Part shown: positions 9,922 through 19,250 of the stretch, in pieces
Position numbering within the stretch: the first letter of the stretch is position 1
Layout: each line of letters opens with the position of its first letter
Assembly (NCBI GenBank): GCA_029975275.1
Contig: JARKPN010000027.1
Coordinates: forward strand, 1-44,442
Direction: 5' to 3'
Source of the DNA: Geobacteraceae bacterium
GTDB lineage: Bacteria > Desulfobacterota > Desulfuromonadia > Geobacterales > Geobacteraceae
Length of the DNA stretch: 44,442 bases
Position numbers and translations under genes: made by a program
The notes under the pieces: generated by a model
Database searches by the model: none
What the model was told of the DNA's origin: nothing
Seen by the model: only the letters and a program-made list of their open reading frames with translations

Positions 9922-12900
9922 TTACTTTCCGACCTTCACCCGCCACGGAACGCTCTCGGATCGCAGCGACGGAGCGTACATGGGCCAGACCGAGGCCGGC
10001 AGGGCGGTCATCTCCCCCTCCAACTCGGGGTAGATGACATAGCGGAATTCGTGGCGGCCGGCCGGGAGCAGGTCCAGGAAGAAGGCCATCCGCTCGTCGT
10101 GACGCTCCCGGTGAGCGTACCAGTCCCAGTAGCCGGAGTATCCGGTAAAGCGGGGATCGTTGCGGACCTCCCGTACCTCGAACCCTGCCGGCAGCCGGTC
10201 CTCGATGATGACGAAGTTCAACTCGTCCCGGTTGTCCACCGTGAGCCGCACCTCCAGCTCGTCGCCGGGCGCCAGCGGCTCCCCGGGCTTGAGCGGCAGG
10301 TATTCCATGCGCCACCCAGCGTCGTCCCGGCGGGGCGAGAGACGGTAAAGCTTCCGCTCCACCACCAGTCCCGGCGCCTGGGCCGCAGCCTCGGGCGGGA
10401 CGAAGTACTCAAGGTTCGCCGAAAGGTACAGCGCCCCCTGTGCCCCGTCCCTCTCCAGCCGCAGCCGGTTTTCGCCCCTTGCCAGATCCTTCTGCGGGAC
10501 CGTCAGCGAGCTCCGGCCGTCCACCACCTTTCCCTTGTCCACGCGATACCGTTCCAGCTCCCGGCCGTTCAGCAGGAGCCGGCCGTTGTACGACGCCTCA
10601 AGCTCGCCCGTGGCTGCCGCGTAACGGGCCAGGGCCGCGATCACCGCGGCGGTGCCCCGGGTGGTGTTCCACCAGCGGCCGGAACGCTTCCTGACCAGGA
10701 ACTCGGCCAGTTGGGACACGACAGGGTCTTCCGGATCAACGGCCAGTTGGTCCTCCAGCAGCAGGGCCGTGGTCTCCACGGCCGAGCCGGACCAGACCGG
10801 CGAATACCACCAGGACCAGGCGTCGTCGTCCTTGAGATACGCGGCGGAGCCCTCGTGCCTCAGGCCGGACCTGGCATCGGCCAGCAGACGGCCTGCCCGG
10901 TCCTTCTCACCCCGGTTCAGAAGAGCCTCCACGTACTCCACCCTGCGGGAGGGGCGCAGCCGCTGCCACCCCTCCTCGATCCGTTTCTCCACCACCTCGC
11001 TGCCCCTCCCGGCCAGGGTGTAGGCCCGGTAGAGCGAGGGCAGCTCCTCCATGGTGCCCTTGTCCAGGCGGTTGGCCAGGGCCTGGACCCCCCTGTCGAA
11101 GGCGGCGTTCCGCACCGGAACCCCGGCCCTGCGGGCCAGGGCCAGCCCGTGCATGACGTGGGCGGTCATGTGGGGATCGGTGGGGTCCTCCTTCCACCAC
11201 CCCCAGCCGCCGTCCTCGTGCTGGAAGTCGTACAGCCTCATGAGCCCCTCGTCCAGCACCCGCTCCAGCCTGGCGGCAATTTCCGGCTCCAGAGAGTAAC
11301 GCTCCGAGCCGGCGAGCTGCTTCACCCGGACCGCGGGGAGGAAGCGGGACATGGTCTGCTCCGTGCAGCCGTAGGGGAAGTCGATCAGCTCCTTCAGACC
11401 CTCGTTGAGGCTGGCTGTCAGGGTGGGTGCGACCGCCAGCTTCAGGAGCGCGCCTTCGGCAAGGGCAGCCTCGGGAAAAGTCACCGTGGTCTCGCCCGCG
11501 CTCTCCCGCAGGGCCATGTTCCCTTCGGAGACCCGCCGGATCCCGAGCGGATGCACCGGGAGGGTCAGCTCCATGGCGTCACCCCGGTCCCCTGCCAGTG
11601 CCCGCATCCGGAGGAGCGCTTCACCCGGTGCGTCGGCCCGCACCTCCGCATCCCGCCGCAGGGTCCCGCCGGGCGCCACCTGGCCGCCGAAGCTCCGCTC
11701 CCCGGTAATGGAAGCGCCTTCGGCCTCGAACACGCCGTTCACCTTCCGTTCGTTGTCGGTCATGTTGGTGATGATGCCGGGGACCCGGACCCGGTCCCCG
11801 GCAACCAGGAAGCGGGGGGGCTGCAGCCTGGCCATGACGTCGAGCCTGGAGATGAACTTCTCCCTGCCGGTGCCGAACTCGCTGCGGTCGTCATGACCCA
11901 CCACTGTGGCGCGCCAGGTGGTCAGGTTGTCGGGCAGGGCGAAGTCGGTGGAGGCGCGGCCGTCAGTGCCGGTTTCCAGGACCGGCAGCCAGAAGGCGGT
12001 GTCCTTGAAAACCTTGCGCACCTTGACCCCCTTGAGTTCCTCCCCGGCGGCGGGCGCCGCGGCCGCGGCCTTGGGCGCGCCCCCCAGGTAGACTCTGGGG
12101 AAGGAGTTGAAGGTGGTAACCAGGTGCTCGCGGGTGCCGCGGAAGAAGCGGTAGATGTCAGCCTGCCGTTCCGGTGCCACCGCGTACAGCGCCTCGTCCA
12201 CCACCGCCACCGAGAGATCGGCCTCCCGCGGCCTGCCGTCGTTGCCGCTTGCCGCCACCGAGAGCCGCACCGTATCGCCCGGCGCGTAGACCGGCTTGTC
12301 GGTCGTCACCTTCAGCTCCAGCAGGTCGGGCCGGGAATCGACCCGCAGGGTCCTGGTCCGGGAGTAGAACCTCCCCTGGTGGATCATCACGGCCGACACG
12401 AAGACGTAGGGGGCGTGGGCCTCGCTGACCGGGATCTCCAGCACCTCCACCGACCCGTTCAACGGAACCGTCCGGCGGGAGTAGATCTCCCTCCCTTCCA
12501 CCGCCAGCAACAGGGAGGCGCCGGCCGCCGGGCTCTTGACGATCAGCCTGGCGGTCTCGCCGGGACGGTAGAGCTTTTTGTCCAGTTCCACCTCCAGCGC
12601 ACGGTAGGAGGTCTCCCAGGCGAACCCCTCCCGCCAGACCCAGATCCATCCGGTGCCCGTAGCCTTGAGGCCGCGCTCGTCAGTGGTTGTTGCGGTCACC
12701 CGCCAGTAGCCCGGCCGCGGGAAGACCTGGCCGATGATGGCCCGTCCGCCCGCGTCGGTCTCGACCTCCTGCCCGGCCACTTTGCGGAACGATGATATGC
12801 GGGTCTTTTTGTCAAACACCTGCTCCTCGACCGCCACCGCAAGCCTGGCCCGAAGCGGCTTCCCTTCCCAGGTGGCCGTGGTCAGCGCTATGTCGGTGGC

Positions 12901-15075
12901 GCGTCCCGGCGAAGAGAGATAGGAGAGGGGGCGGACCGAAACGTCGATCAGGGACGGGGTCAGTACAAACCCGACCGATGAGGAGACCACCCTTCCGGCC
13001 GCGTCAGTGACGTCCAGCTCCACCGTGCAGCTCCTGGGGTTTTCCACCTGCTCGGTGGCGATGGGGATCGCGACCGTGCCGTCCGGGCCGGTCACCGCCT
13101 CCCCCTGGCCGAGCAGATCGGCGTAGCCGCCGTACGGATACCCCTCGTCATCGTCTCCATACAGCTCTTGATCGATACCGGAACGGAAGTAGGGGCTCCC
13201 GTAGACCCGCCAGGCCACCTTGGCGTCGGCCACCGGGGCACCGAAATAGTAGCGGGCCGCGAGGGTCACCGGCACCGTGTCGCCCCCCACGTTGAACCTG
13301 GCGGGAACGGTCGCCCTGACCTCGAACTCGGGCTTGCGGTATTCCAGGACCTTGAAGGATGTCTGCCAGCTCTTGCCCCCGGACTCGGCCTTCAGGGAAT
13401 AGTCGCCCAGCGGCGGCTGGTCGGGAAGGGAGAACTCGCCGTGGAAGGAGCCTTTGGCGGAAACTCCGATCTCCCGCTCCAGCAGGGTCTGGTCGCCGCT
13501 GTCGGTCACTGTGATCCGGACCTTGTCGATCCCGGGGAGAGCATACCCCTCGCCCACCGTCTTGCGGACCACCCCCTTGAAGTAGACGGTCTGGCCCGGC
13601 CGGTAGGCGGGCCGCTCGGTATAGAGATACCCCTTGAGCGGTGCGCCTGCCTCTTCCTCCATGCCGCGCGCAAGGTTCAGGAAAGCCAGGTCGGCGCCGT
13701 GCTTCCCCACGACCCGCATCCCCGCCTCCCTGGCCGGGATGGTGATCAGGCCCGCTGCGTCGGTTGACCCGACCGGTTCGGCGGCGGCCGATGCTCCCGC
13801 GGAGACCGGCACCGCCCGGATGACGGTCCCCTCCATGGCCCGGCCGTCCAGCAGGTCGGCGGCGAACAGGAGCGTCTCCGGCGCGGAGCTCTTGGCCACC
13901 AGGCCGAGGCGGGTGACCAGGAGCGTGGAGCGGGCTGACGCCTTTCCTCCCGCCGCCTCCACCAGGTAGAAGCCCGGAGGGAGCGGCGGGAGTGACAGCG
14001 AGACGTTCCGGTAGAAGCTCAGCCGCTCCTTTTTCAGGGTTACCGTGCGGCTGTTGACCGGCTTCAGCGCATCGCCGGGCACGGTCTCGGGCCGGTCTGG
14101 ATCGATGCTGCCGTCCAGGAGCCGGGCCTCATCCACGGCGTAGACAGTGAGCCTGGCGTGCTCGACCCACAGTCCCCTCAGGCGCAGGGGGACGGCCCTG
14201 CCCGGGAGGATGACCCCGCCGGGGTCGCCGAACGAGAGCGATGGTGGGCGGAGGACGGCCTTCACCGCCACCTGCGCGGCGGTCCCTTCCTTAACCTCCA
14301 CGCTCATCCTGGTTTCGGTGAGGCGTTCGTCATATGATTCCAGGCTGTAGGAGCCGGGAGGGAGCTTGGCAAAGACCACCTTTCCTCCCTTGTCGGTCCA
14401 GCCGAAGCGGTAAAGGTTCTCTCCGTTCAGGCTGATCCCGGCCCTGACCACGGGCCGGCCGCCGGCGGTCAGCCGCACGCTCACGGTCCCCCCGGCGCGG
14501 AGCGTGACGTCCCCCGCATCCTTCCGCTCCCCTGCCGACAGGGAAACGGCCAGTTGCCTTTCCGGCACCAGCAGGGGGTGGTTGACCTGGAGATCGTACC
14601 ATCCCGGCTCCAGTCCGCCCGCGGTGAAGCGGCCGGCGGCGTCCGTGACCGCCTCGGCATGCCTGCCGAAGGAGAGCCTGATGCCGGGGAGCGGCCTGCC
14701 GACGGGGTCCAGCAGCCGCCCGGCAACGAGGGCCGCCCGGTTGAGCGGGATGGGGAGCTTCACCTCCCTGCCGGCGGAAATTTCTACCGTCTCCTCACGG
14801 GTGCCGAACCCGTCCCTGCGGACCAGGCAGCGGTAGCTGCCGGCCGGCAGCGACGCTTCGAACCGCCCGGCGCCGTCGCTCACGGCGCGGAAGGTCACCG
14901 CCGGCTTTGCCGGGCGGAGACGCCGGAGCTCGATTGAGGCGCCGGACAGGGGCTGGTTGGTCTCGGCCGACAGCACGGTCCCCTGGATGGAGCCTTTTTC
15001 GGCCGCGGCACCGGCGGGATAACCGGCCAGAACGACCGTCACGAGAACGAGCAGCGGGATGATGAGCTTTTTCAC
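9922..15075 (-). CDS. bacterial alpha-2-macroglobulin with intact thioester motif
   Basis: A 1,717-residue secreted protein of the bacterial alpha-2-macroglobulin family, thought to trap foreign proteases in the periplasm and protect the envelope. I chose GTG 15075 because AAGGAGG lies seven bases upstream and it gives a clean signal peptide (KKLIIPLLVLVTVVLAGYPAGA). Two or three carboxypeptidase-regulatory-like beta domains come first (GSIQGTVLSAETNQPL), then macroglobulin domains (YTERPAYRPGQTVYFKGVVR), the A2M domain (DTAFWLPVLETGTDGRASTDF) and the thioester domain with FPYGCTEQ, Cys near 1237 and Gln near 1240. No lipobox Cys is seen. E. coli YfhM is usually paired with PBP1C (pbpC); here no pbpC is adjacent, and VanW and AMMECR1-like secreted proteins precede it instead. 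Confidence 0.93.
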   Translation of the reverse strand: MKKLIIPLLVLVTVVLAGYPAGAAAEKGSIQGTVLSAETNQPLSGASIELRRLRPAKPAVTFRAVSDGAGRFEASLPAGSYRCLVRRDGFGTREETVEISAGREVKLPIPLNRAALVAGRLLDPVGRPLPGIRLSFGRHAEAVTDAAGRFTAGGLEPGWYDLQVNHPLLVPERQLAVSLSAGERKDAGDVTLRAGGTVSVRLTAGGRPVVRAGISLNGENLYRFGWTDKGGKVVFAKLPPGSYSLESYDERLTETRMSVEVKEGTAAQVAVKAVLRPPSLSFGDPGGVILPGRAVPLRLRGLWVEHARLTVYAVDEARLLDGSIDPDRPETVPGDALKPVNSRTVTLKKERLSFYRNVSLSLPPLPPGFYLVEAAGGKASARSTLLVTRLGLVAKSSAPETLLFAADLLDGRAMEGTVIRAVPVSAGASAAAEPVGSTDAAGLITIPAREAGMRVVGKHGADLAFLNLARGMEEEAGAPLKGYLYTERPAYRPGQTVYFKGVVRKTVGEGYALPGIDKVRITVTDSGDQTLLEREIGVSAKGSFHGEFSLPDQPPLGDYSLKAESGGKSWQTSFKVLEYRKPEFEVRATVPARFNVGGDTVPVTLAARYYFGAPVADAKVAWRVYGSPYFRSGIDQELYGDDDEGYPYGGYADLLGQGEAVTGPDGTVAIPIATEQVENPRSCTVELDVTDAAGRVVSSSVGFVLTPSLIDVSVRPLSYLSSPGRATDIALTTATWEGKPLRARLAVAVEEQVFDKKTRISSFRKVAGQEVETDAGGRAIIGQVFPRPGYWRVTATTTDERGLKATGTGWIWVWREGFAWETSYRALEVELDKKLYRPGETARLIVKSPAAGASLLLAVEGREIYSRRTVPLNGSVEVLEIPVSEAHAPYVFVSAVMIHQGRFYSRTRTLRVDSRPDLLELKVTTDKPVYAPGDTVRLSVAASGNDGRPREADLSVAVVDEALYAVAPERQADIYRFFRGTREHLVTTFNSFPRVYLGGAPKAAAAAPAAGEELKGVKVRKVFKDTAFWLPVLETGTDGRASTDFALPDNLTTWRATVVGHDDRSEFGTGREKFISRLDVMARLQPPRFLVAGDRVRVPGIITNMTDNERKVNGVFEAEGASITGERSFGGQVAPGGTLRRDAEVRADAPGEALLRMRALAGDRGDAMELTLPVHPLGIRRVSEGNMALRESAGETTVTFPEAALAEGALLKLAVAPTLTASLNEGLKELIDFPYGCTEQTMSRFLPAVRVKQLAGSERYSLEPEIAARLERVLDEGLMRLYDFQHEDGGWGWWKEDPTDPHMTAHVMHGLALARRAGVPVRNAAFDRGVQALANRLDKGTMEELPSLYRAYTLAGRGSEVVEKRIEEGWQRLRPSRRVEYVEALLNRGEKDRAGRLLADARSGLRHEGSAAYLKDDDAWSWWYSPVWSGSAVETTALLLEDQLAVDPEDPVVSQLAEFLVRKRSGRWWNTTRGTAAVIAALARYAAATGELEASYNGRLLLNGRELERYRVDKGKVVDGRSSLTVPQKDLARGENRLRLERDGAQGALYLSANLEYFVPPEAAAQAPGLVVERKLYRLSPRRDDAGWRMEYLPLKPGEPLAPGDELEVRLTVDNRDELNFVIIEDRLPAGFEVREVRNDPRFTGYSGYWDWYAHRERHDERMAFFLDLLPAGRHEFRYVIYPELEGEMTALPASVWPMYAPSLRSESVPWRVKVGK

Positions 15076-15158
15076 GACAGCCCTCCTTGGAGAGAAATGC
15101 AAAGTGCAAATTGTCGGCTGATTGGAGCCATGCTACAGCAATTATCCGATACAGGTAC

Positions 15159-15177
15159 CCTCCCCCAGCGGGGGAGG
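15159..15177. terminator. strong short hairpin between AMMECR1-like and alpha-2-macroglobulin genes
   Basis: CCTCCCCC and GGGGGAGG form a perfect 8-bp stem around an AGC triloop. No T-run of note follows on the minus strand. It may attenuate or process the transcript between the two genes rather than fully terminate. Confidence 0.35.
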
Positions 15178-15262
15178 AGTCCTTTTCGAGGCATATCAAT
15201 ATATCATCGCACCTGACGGAATGTCGGGTTAATCAAGGAGATGTGATGAATAGATTCAGTAA

Positions 15263-15883
15263 TTATTTACCGGTTATCCCCCACGCTTTGAAGGCGAACA
15301 GCCTCACCGCGGCCGGGTCGCTCTCGCCGAGCCGCCGCAGGGCGGTCCGGAAGGCCCAGGCCGAGGTCTTGGCCTCGCCCGGCACGATGGCGACCCCGGA
15401 GCGGTCGTTCTCCACGAACAATCCTTCGCGGGCAGGGTCGATGCTATCGGGTGACGCCACCGGCCTGGGGGCGGACGGAAAGGTAATAAGCACACGGGCC
15501 GACTTGGCCGTCTTCCGGTCGATCCGACCGGCCCTCGGGTCCATCAGGAGCGCTTGGCTCACGTTGGCCCGGATCTCCCGCCCCAGGTCCGGGGTGCGGG
15601 GGTCGAACCCGCCGGCGCAGGCTATGACCCGCCTGCCGGAGAAGAAGGTCACGAAGCAGGCATGGCGGATCTCCGCCGCCCAGGGGGGCGGCGCAACCTC
15701 CGGCTCCAGGGAGAGGCGGGCAAGGAAAACCCCCTTGGCGTAGCGCGCCAGTTCCTCGCGCTTGCCTGCATCGAAGCGGAGCCCCTCCAGGCCGGTCGAT
15801 CCGGCCGGGAAAGCCACGCCGTCCGGAGCAGCAGCGGCGAAGCAGACAATCAGCAGGGCGAGAGTTATCTTATATCTGAACAT
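15263..15883 (-). CDS. secreted protein with AMMECR1-like domain
   Basis: A 206-residue protein with a signal peptide (MFRYKITLALLIVCFAAAAPDGVAF). The mature part resembles AMMECR1-domain proteins in order: a helix with an ARYAKGVF-like segment, then HACFVTFFSGRRVIACAGGFDPRTPDLGREIRANV and a DPRAGRI motif. The family signature LRGCIG is replaced by VIACAGG, so this is a diverged member. AMMECR1 proteins have no well-established biochemical role; a secreted form is unusual. It lies between the VanW gene (57 bases) and the alpha-2-macroglobulin gene on one strand, suggesting a shared envelope role. The family call is moderate. Confidence 0.55.
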   Translation of the reverse strand: MFRYKITLALLIVCFAAAAPDGVAFPAGSTGLEGLRFDAGKREELARYAKGVFLARLSLEPEVAPPPWAAEIRHACFVTFFSGRRVIACAGGFDPRTPDLGREIRANVSQALLMDPRAGRIDRKTAKSARVLITFPSAPRPVASPDSIDPAREGLFVENDRSGVAIVPGEAKTSAWAFRTALRRLGESDPAAVRLFAFKAWGITGK

Positions 15884-15940
15884 TTACCTGGACCCTTCCG
15901 GGAAATCAGTGCACACTTCCCTTCACCCCCGCTCCCGGTT

Positions 15941-16687
15941 TCATCGCCCCTCCCCCGCCAGGATCCTGCTGGGCGCCGGATAGATGTCGCGCGACAGGAC
16001 CTCGTCCGCGACGGACCCGGCACGGGAAACGCTGCGCCGGGTGACCACCGAGAACCCCCTGCCGCCCCGCTGGACCAGGGCGCCGGTCTTGCTTCCCGGA
16101 CCGGCCACGGCCGTGGCCGGCTCCAGCGAAACGACGTCGGAATGGACGGTCACCCGGAAATCTTTCTCCTCCACGGACCAGAACCCGACCGTCAGCCGGT
16201 CTCCCGCCGCCCTCACCCTGAGGAGCAGGGGAACGGCGTGGGGATTGCGCAGCTTCAGGTCCTTGCGCCAGGTGAGGATGGTGGCGTCCCTGCCGGGAGG
16301 GACGTACCCCACGGCCCGGGAATGGGGGTGTCGCTCGACGACCTCCATGCCAGCCTCCAGGGCGGCGTTGTAGATGGTGGTGGCCAGTTGGCAGATTCCT
16401 CCCCCGGCGACGTCGGCGAGGTGTCCGCGATCGTTGATGATGGGCGCCGGCAGGTATCCCTTCACGGCATCCCGGGCGCCCACGCGTTCGTTGAAACTGA
16501 AGACGCCTCCGGCCGGGATCAGCACTCCGTCCAGGTCCTGTGCGGCCCGGGCGGCGTTAACGCGCTGTTCGGGGGAGCGGGTCTCCAGGGAGGTGGCGAA
16601 GCCGCCCCAGAGACAGGGGTAGGGGGCGTCGGCCCGGGCGGCGGCCGGGGAGAGCAGCAGGAGGAGAACCAGGCAGAATACTTTCAT
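15941..16687 (-). CDS. VanW family protein
   Basis: A 248-residue exported protein: an N-terminal signal (MKVFCLVLLLLLSPAAARA), then the VanW domain with FSFNERVG, the hallmark VAGGGICQLATTIYNAAL and HPHSRAVGYVPPGRDATI. VanW proteins were first noted in vancomycin-resistance clusters but are widespread. Their activity is unproven, and a cell-wall or YkuD/peptidoglycan-binding context is typical. The full-length domain is intact. It starts divergently from the DUF3187-like gene, sharing a 220-base promoter region, and is first in the minus-strand series leading to the alpha-2-macroglobulin. Confidence 0.88.
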   Translation of the reverse strand: MKVFCLVLLLLLSPAAARADAPYPCLWGGFATSLETRSPEQRVNAARAAQDLDGVLIPAGGVFSFNERVGARDAVKGYLPAPIINDRGHLADVAGGGICQLATTIYNAALEAGMEVVERHPHSRAVGYVPPGRDATILTWRKDLKLRNPHAVPLLLRVRAAGDRLTVGFWSVEEKDFRVTVHSDVVSLEPATAVAGPGSKTGALVQRGGRGFSVVTRRSVSRAGSVADEVLSRDIYPAPSRILAGEGR

Positions 16688-16777
16688 GGGGGCCGCCTTC
16701 GAACGTCCCGGGGCAGGACCGCTGGAAACGGGTCCGGCGGGACGCTGCTCCAGAATTCTAACGGGAAATAATCATCC

Positions 16778-16810
16778 TGCAATTATGCGGTACAATCAAC
16801 TTGCAATTAT
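16778..16810. repeat. direct repeat TGCAATTAT in divergent promoter region
   Basis: TGCAATTAT occurs at 16778-16786 and again at 16802-16810, 24 bases apart, in the AT-rich gap between the VanW gene and the DUF3187-like gene. The spacing of a little over two helical turns would suit a dimeric regulator. No matching transcription factor is known to me. Confidence 0.3.
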
Positions 16811-16907
16811 ACTGTATTTGCTTTATCAATTTTTCAGGCCGGTTGCGCGCGGTCGGGTTCGTTCCCGCCGGACCGGCCTCCATTCCCTCGCAGGGGGTAA
16901 CCAAACC

Positions 16908-17972
16908 ATGGGTCTCATCCAGTTCCGGGCCGGCCGGATGTCTCTCGCCGCGCTCCGCGGCCGTTCCCTCGACCGCCTGTTGTTCATGGTCATTGCAGCC
17001 GTGATTGCCTGGCTGCCCGCGTCGGCCGTTTCCGGCATGGAGATCGAGCCGTTCCAGACCAGGAACCAGAATCCGCTGATCCGGATCTACGGTCTACCCA
17101 CCATCGGCAGCGCCTCGGTCGTCCCGGAGGGGAGGCTGGAGGCGAGCCTGACCGCGGACCTGGCCAACAGCTTCGCCCCGGATCTCAGGCTCAATGAGAG
17201 CGTGATGCTGGACGGCGAGGGATACGCGTTCACCCTCTCGGCCCGCTACGGTATCGCCCGGGACCTGGAGGTGGGGCTGGACATCCCCTACCTGTTCAAC
17301 AGCGGCGGCTTCATGGACGGTTTCATCGAGGGTTTCCACGATTTCTTCGGCCTCCCCCAGGGGGACAGGAAGTCGTACCCCAAGGACCGTCTCCTGTACC
17401 ACTATACCGATAACGGCGTCACCAGGGTCCTGGTGAACGAAGGCTCCTCCGGCATCGGCGACATCCGCCTCCGCGGGGCCTGGCAGATCTGGCGCGACGG
17501 CCGGGGCGCTCCGCTGAACATGGCCCTGCACGCGGCCCTGAAGCTCCCCACCGGCAACGACCACCGTCTGTACGGCAGCGGCAGCACCGACTTCTCCCTC
17601 TGGCTGACCGCCAGCGACGACTACCCGCTCCCGCTGGGCCATCTGACCCTCTACGGCGCGGCCGGCGGGCTGGTCATGACCGATGGCGACGTGATGCGGG
17701 ACCAGCAGCGCAACCTGGTCGGGTTCGGCTCGCTGGGGATCGGCTGGAGCCCCCTGGAGTGGCTGGCCCTCAAGATCCAGACCGACGGCCATACCTCCTT
17801 CTACACCGGGAGCAACCTGAAGCAGGTCAACAGCGGGTCGCTGCAGTTCACCGGCGGCGGGACTATCGGCTTCACCGCCGGCACCTTTCTCGACATCGGC
17901 GTCTCCGAGGACCTGATCGTGGATACGGCCCCGGACGTGGTGTTCCACTTCGCCCTGCGGCACCGGTTCTGA
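16908..17972 (+). CDS. DUF3187-like outer membrane protein
   Basis: A 354-residue exported protein, probably a beta-barrel in the outer membrane. I chose ATG 16908 because AGGGGG lies about ten bases upstream. A long N-region precedes the signal core (FMVIAAVIAWLPASAVSG). The mature protein starts with PFQTRNQNPLIRIYGLP and alternates polar and aromatic beta strands (YAFTLSARYGIARDLEVGLDIPY), ending in a terminal aromatic residue (FHFALRHRF), the usual barrel-assembly signal. Features such as GFIEGFHDFFGLP and KLPTGN match my memory of DUF3187. The next gene begins 12 bases later. Function unknown. Confidence 0.75.
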   Translation: MGLIQFRAGRMSLAALRGRSLDRLLFMVIAAVIAWLPASAVSGMEIEPFQTRNQNPLIRIYGLPTIGSASVVPEGRLEASLTADLANSFAPDLRLNESVMLDGEGYAFTLSARYGIARDLEVGLDIPYLFNSGGFMDGFIEGFHDFFGLPQGDRKSYPKDRLLYHYTDNGVTRVLVNEGSSGIGDIRLRGAWQIWRDGRGAPLNMALHAALKLPTGNDHRLYGSGSTDFSLWLTASDDYPLPLGHLTLYGAAGGLVMTDGDVMRDQQRNLVGFGSLGIGWSPLEWLALKIQTDGHTSFYTGSNLKQVNSGSLQFTGGGTIGFTAGTFLDIGVSEDLIVDTAPDVVFHFALRHRF

Positions 17973-17983
17973 GGGAGCGCTCC

Positions 17984-19135
17984 GTGTCCGTCTATCTCGA
18001 CAACGCCGCCACGTCATACCCCAAGCCGGAGTCGGTCTACCGGGCCGTGGACCATGCCCTGCGGGAGATCGGCGCCAGTCCGGGCCGGGGAGGGTACCAC
18101 GCGGCCATGGAGGCCACCCGGCTGGTGTTCGAGGCCCGGGAGACCCTGGCCGGGCTGTTCGGTATCCGGGACTCCTCGCGGCTGGTCTTCACCTCTAGCG
18201 CCACCGAGGCCCTGAACCTGGCCATCTGCGGCCTGCTCAGGCCCGGCGAGCATGCCGTCACCTCCACCATGGAGCACAATTCGGTGGTCCGGCCGCTCCA
18301 CCTGGCCGAACGGCGCGGGGTGGAGGTCACGCGGGTAACGTGCGACCGGCGCGGCTTTCTCGACCCAAGGGACGTGGCCGCGGTTCTGCGGTCCGACACC
18401 CGCCTCATAGCCCTCACCCACTGCTCCAACGTCACCGGCACCATCCAGCCGGTGGAGGAGATAGCCTCCCTGGCGGCCGGGGCCGGGGTGCCGCTGCTGG
18501 TGGACGTGGCCCAGAGCGCGGGCCTCCTCCCCATCGACGTCTCGGATTCGGGCATCGCCATCCTGGCCGGACCGGGCCACAAGGGGCTCATGGGACCACC
18601 GGGGACCGGGTTCCTCTACCTGGCCGAGGGGATCGATCCGGCGCCCCTCGTGGTCGGCGGCACCGGAGGCTTCTCCACGGACCCGGACCAGCCGACCGAG
18701 ATGCCGGCCCGCTACGAGAGCGGCACACTGAACCTGCCGGGCATTGCCGGCCTCAAGGCCGGGGCCGAGTTCGTCCTGGGGACCGGGATAGACGCGATCC
18801 GGAAGAAGGAGGGCGAGCTGGTCGGCCTCCTGCTGGACGGATTGGCAGGAATCGCCGGGGTGATCCTCCACGGCCCCCTTGTCGGCACGGAGCGGGGAGG
18901 GATCGTCTCCTTCACGGTGGAGGGGATGGACCCGGCCATGATAGGCTTCACCCTGGACCGGGAGTACGGTATCTGCGTCCGCACCGGGCTCCACTGCGCG
19001 CCCGAGGCCCACCACACCATCGGCACCTTTCCGGAAGGCGCCGTCCGGGTCAGCCCCGGCTTTTTCACCACGGAAGACGAGATTGAAACCTTCCTGCGGG
19101 CCATGGAACGGATCGTCCGTGGTTCAGCCTGCTGA
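17984..19135 (+). CDS. cysteine desulfurase family protein (class V aminotransferase fold)
   Basis: A PLP enzyme of 383 residues from GTG 17984, with a GGGAG ribosome site overlapping the region just after the upstream stop. It begins MSVYLDNAATSYPKPESVY as in the EF2568-type branch of cysteine-desulfurase-like proteins. Visible motifs are SSATEALNLAI (phosphate cup), TMEHNSVVRP, DVAQSAG (cofactor Asp), GPGHKGLMGPPG (Schiff-base Lys), YESGTLN and the loop RTGLHCAPEAHH with the candidate persulfide Cys. Members may donate sulfur or cleave selenocysteine; the physiological role of this branch is not settled. No scaffold (iscU) or thiolation partner is adjacent. The adjoining radical SAM gene might use its sulfur, which is speculation. 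Confidence 0.9.
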   Translation: MSVYLDNAATSYPKPESVYRAVDHALREIGASPGRGGYHAAMEATRLVFEARETLAGLFGIRDSSRLVFTSSATEALNLAICGLLRPGEHAVTSTMEHNSVVRPLHLAERRGVEVTRVTCDRRGFLDPRDVAAVLRSDTRLIALTHCSNVTGTIQPVEEIASLAAGAGVPLLVDVAQSAGLLPIDVSDSGIAILAGPGHKGLMGPPGTGFLYLAEGIDPAPLVVGGTGGFSTDPDQPTEMPARYESGTLNLPGIAGLKAGAEFVLGTGIDAIRKKEGELVGLLLDGLAGIAGVILHGPLVGTERGGIVSFTVEGMDPAMIGFTLDREYGICVRTGLHCAPEAHHTIGTFPEGAVRVSPGFFTTEDEIETFLRAMERIVRGSAC

Positions 19136-19250
19136 CGGGTCCGGCCGACGGCCCTTTCTACCAGATTTCCCCCGGTTTATCAATTAACATTTTCTATGTA
19201 TCAGGGAGCCGGGCGACAGTAACCGGAAGCCGGAATTACGACGGAACGAT

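Noticed and set aside
10051-12795. 914-codon plus-strand open frame opposite the alpha-2-macroglobulin gene
   Set aside because: Low-complexity Pro/Gly/His/Arg composition, no ribosome site, and the opposite strand carries a gene with a thioester motif.
17094-18017. 307-codon minus-strand frame opposite the DUF3187-like gene
   Set aside because: It is antisense to a gene with signal peptide and barrel pattern, and its composition is that of a shadow frame.
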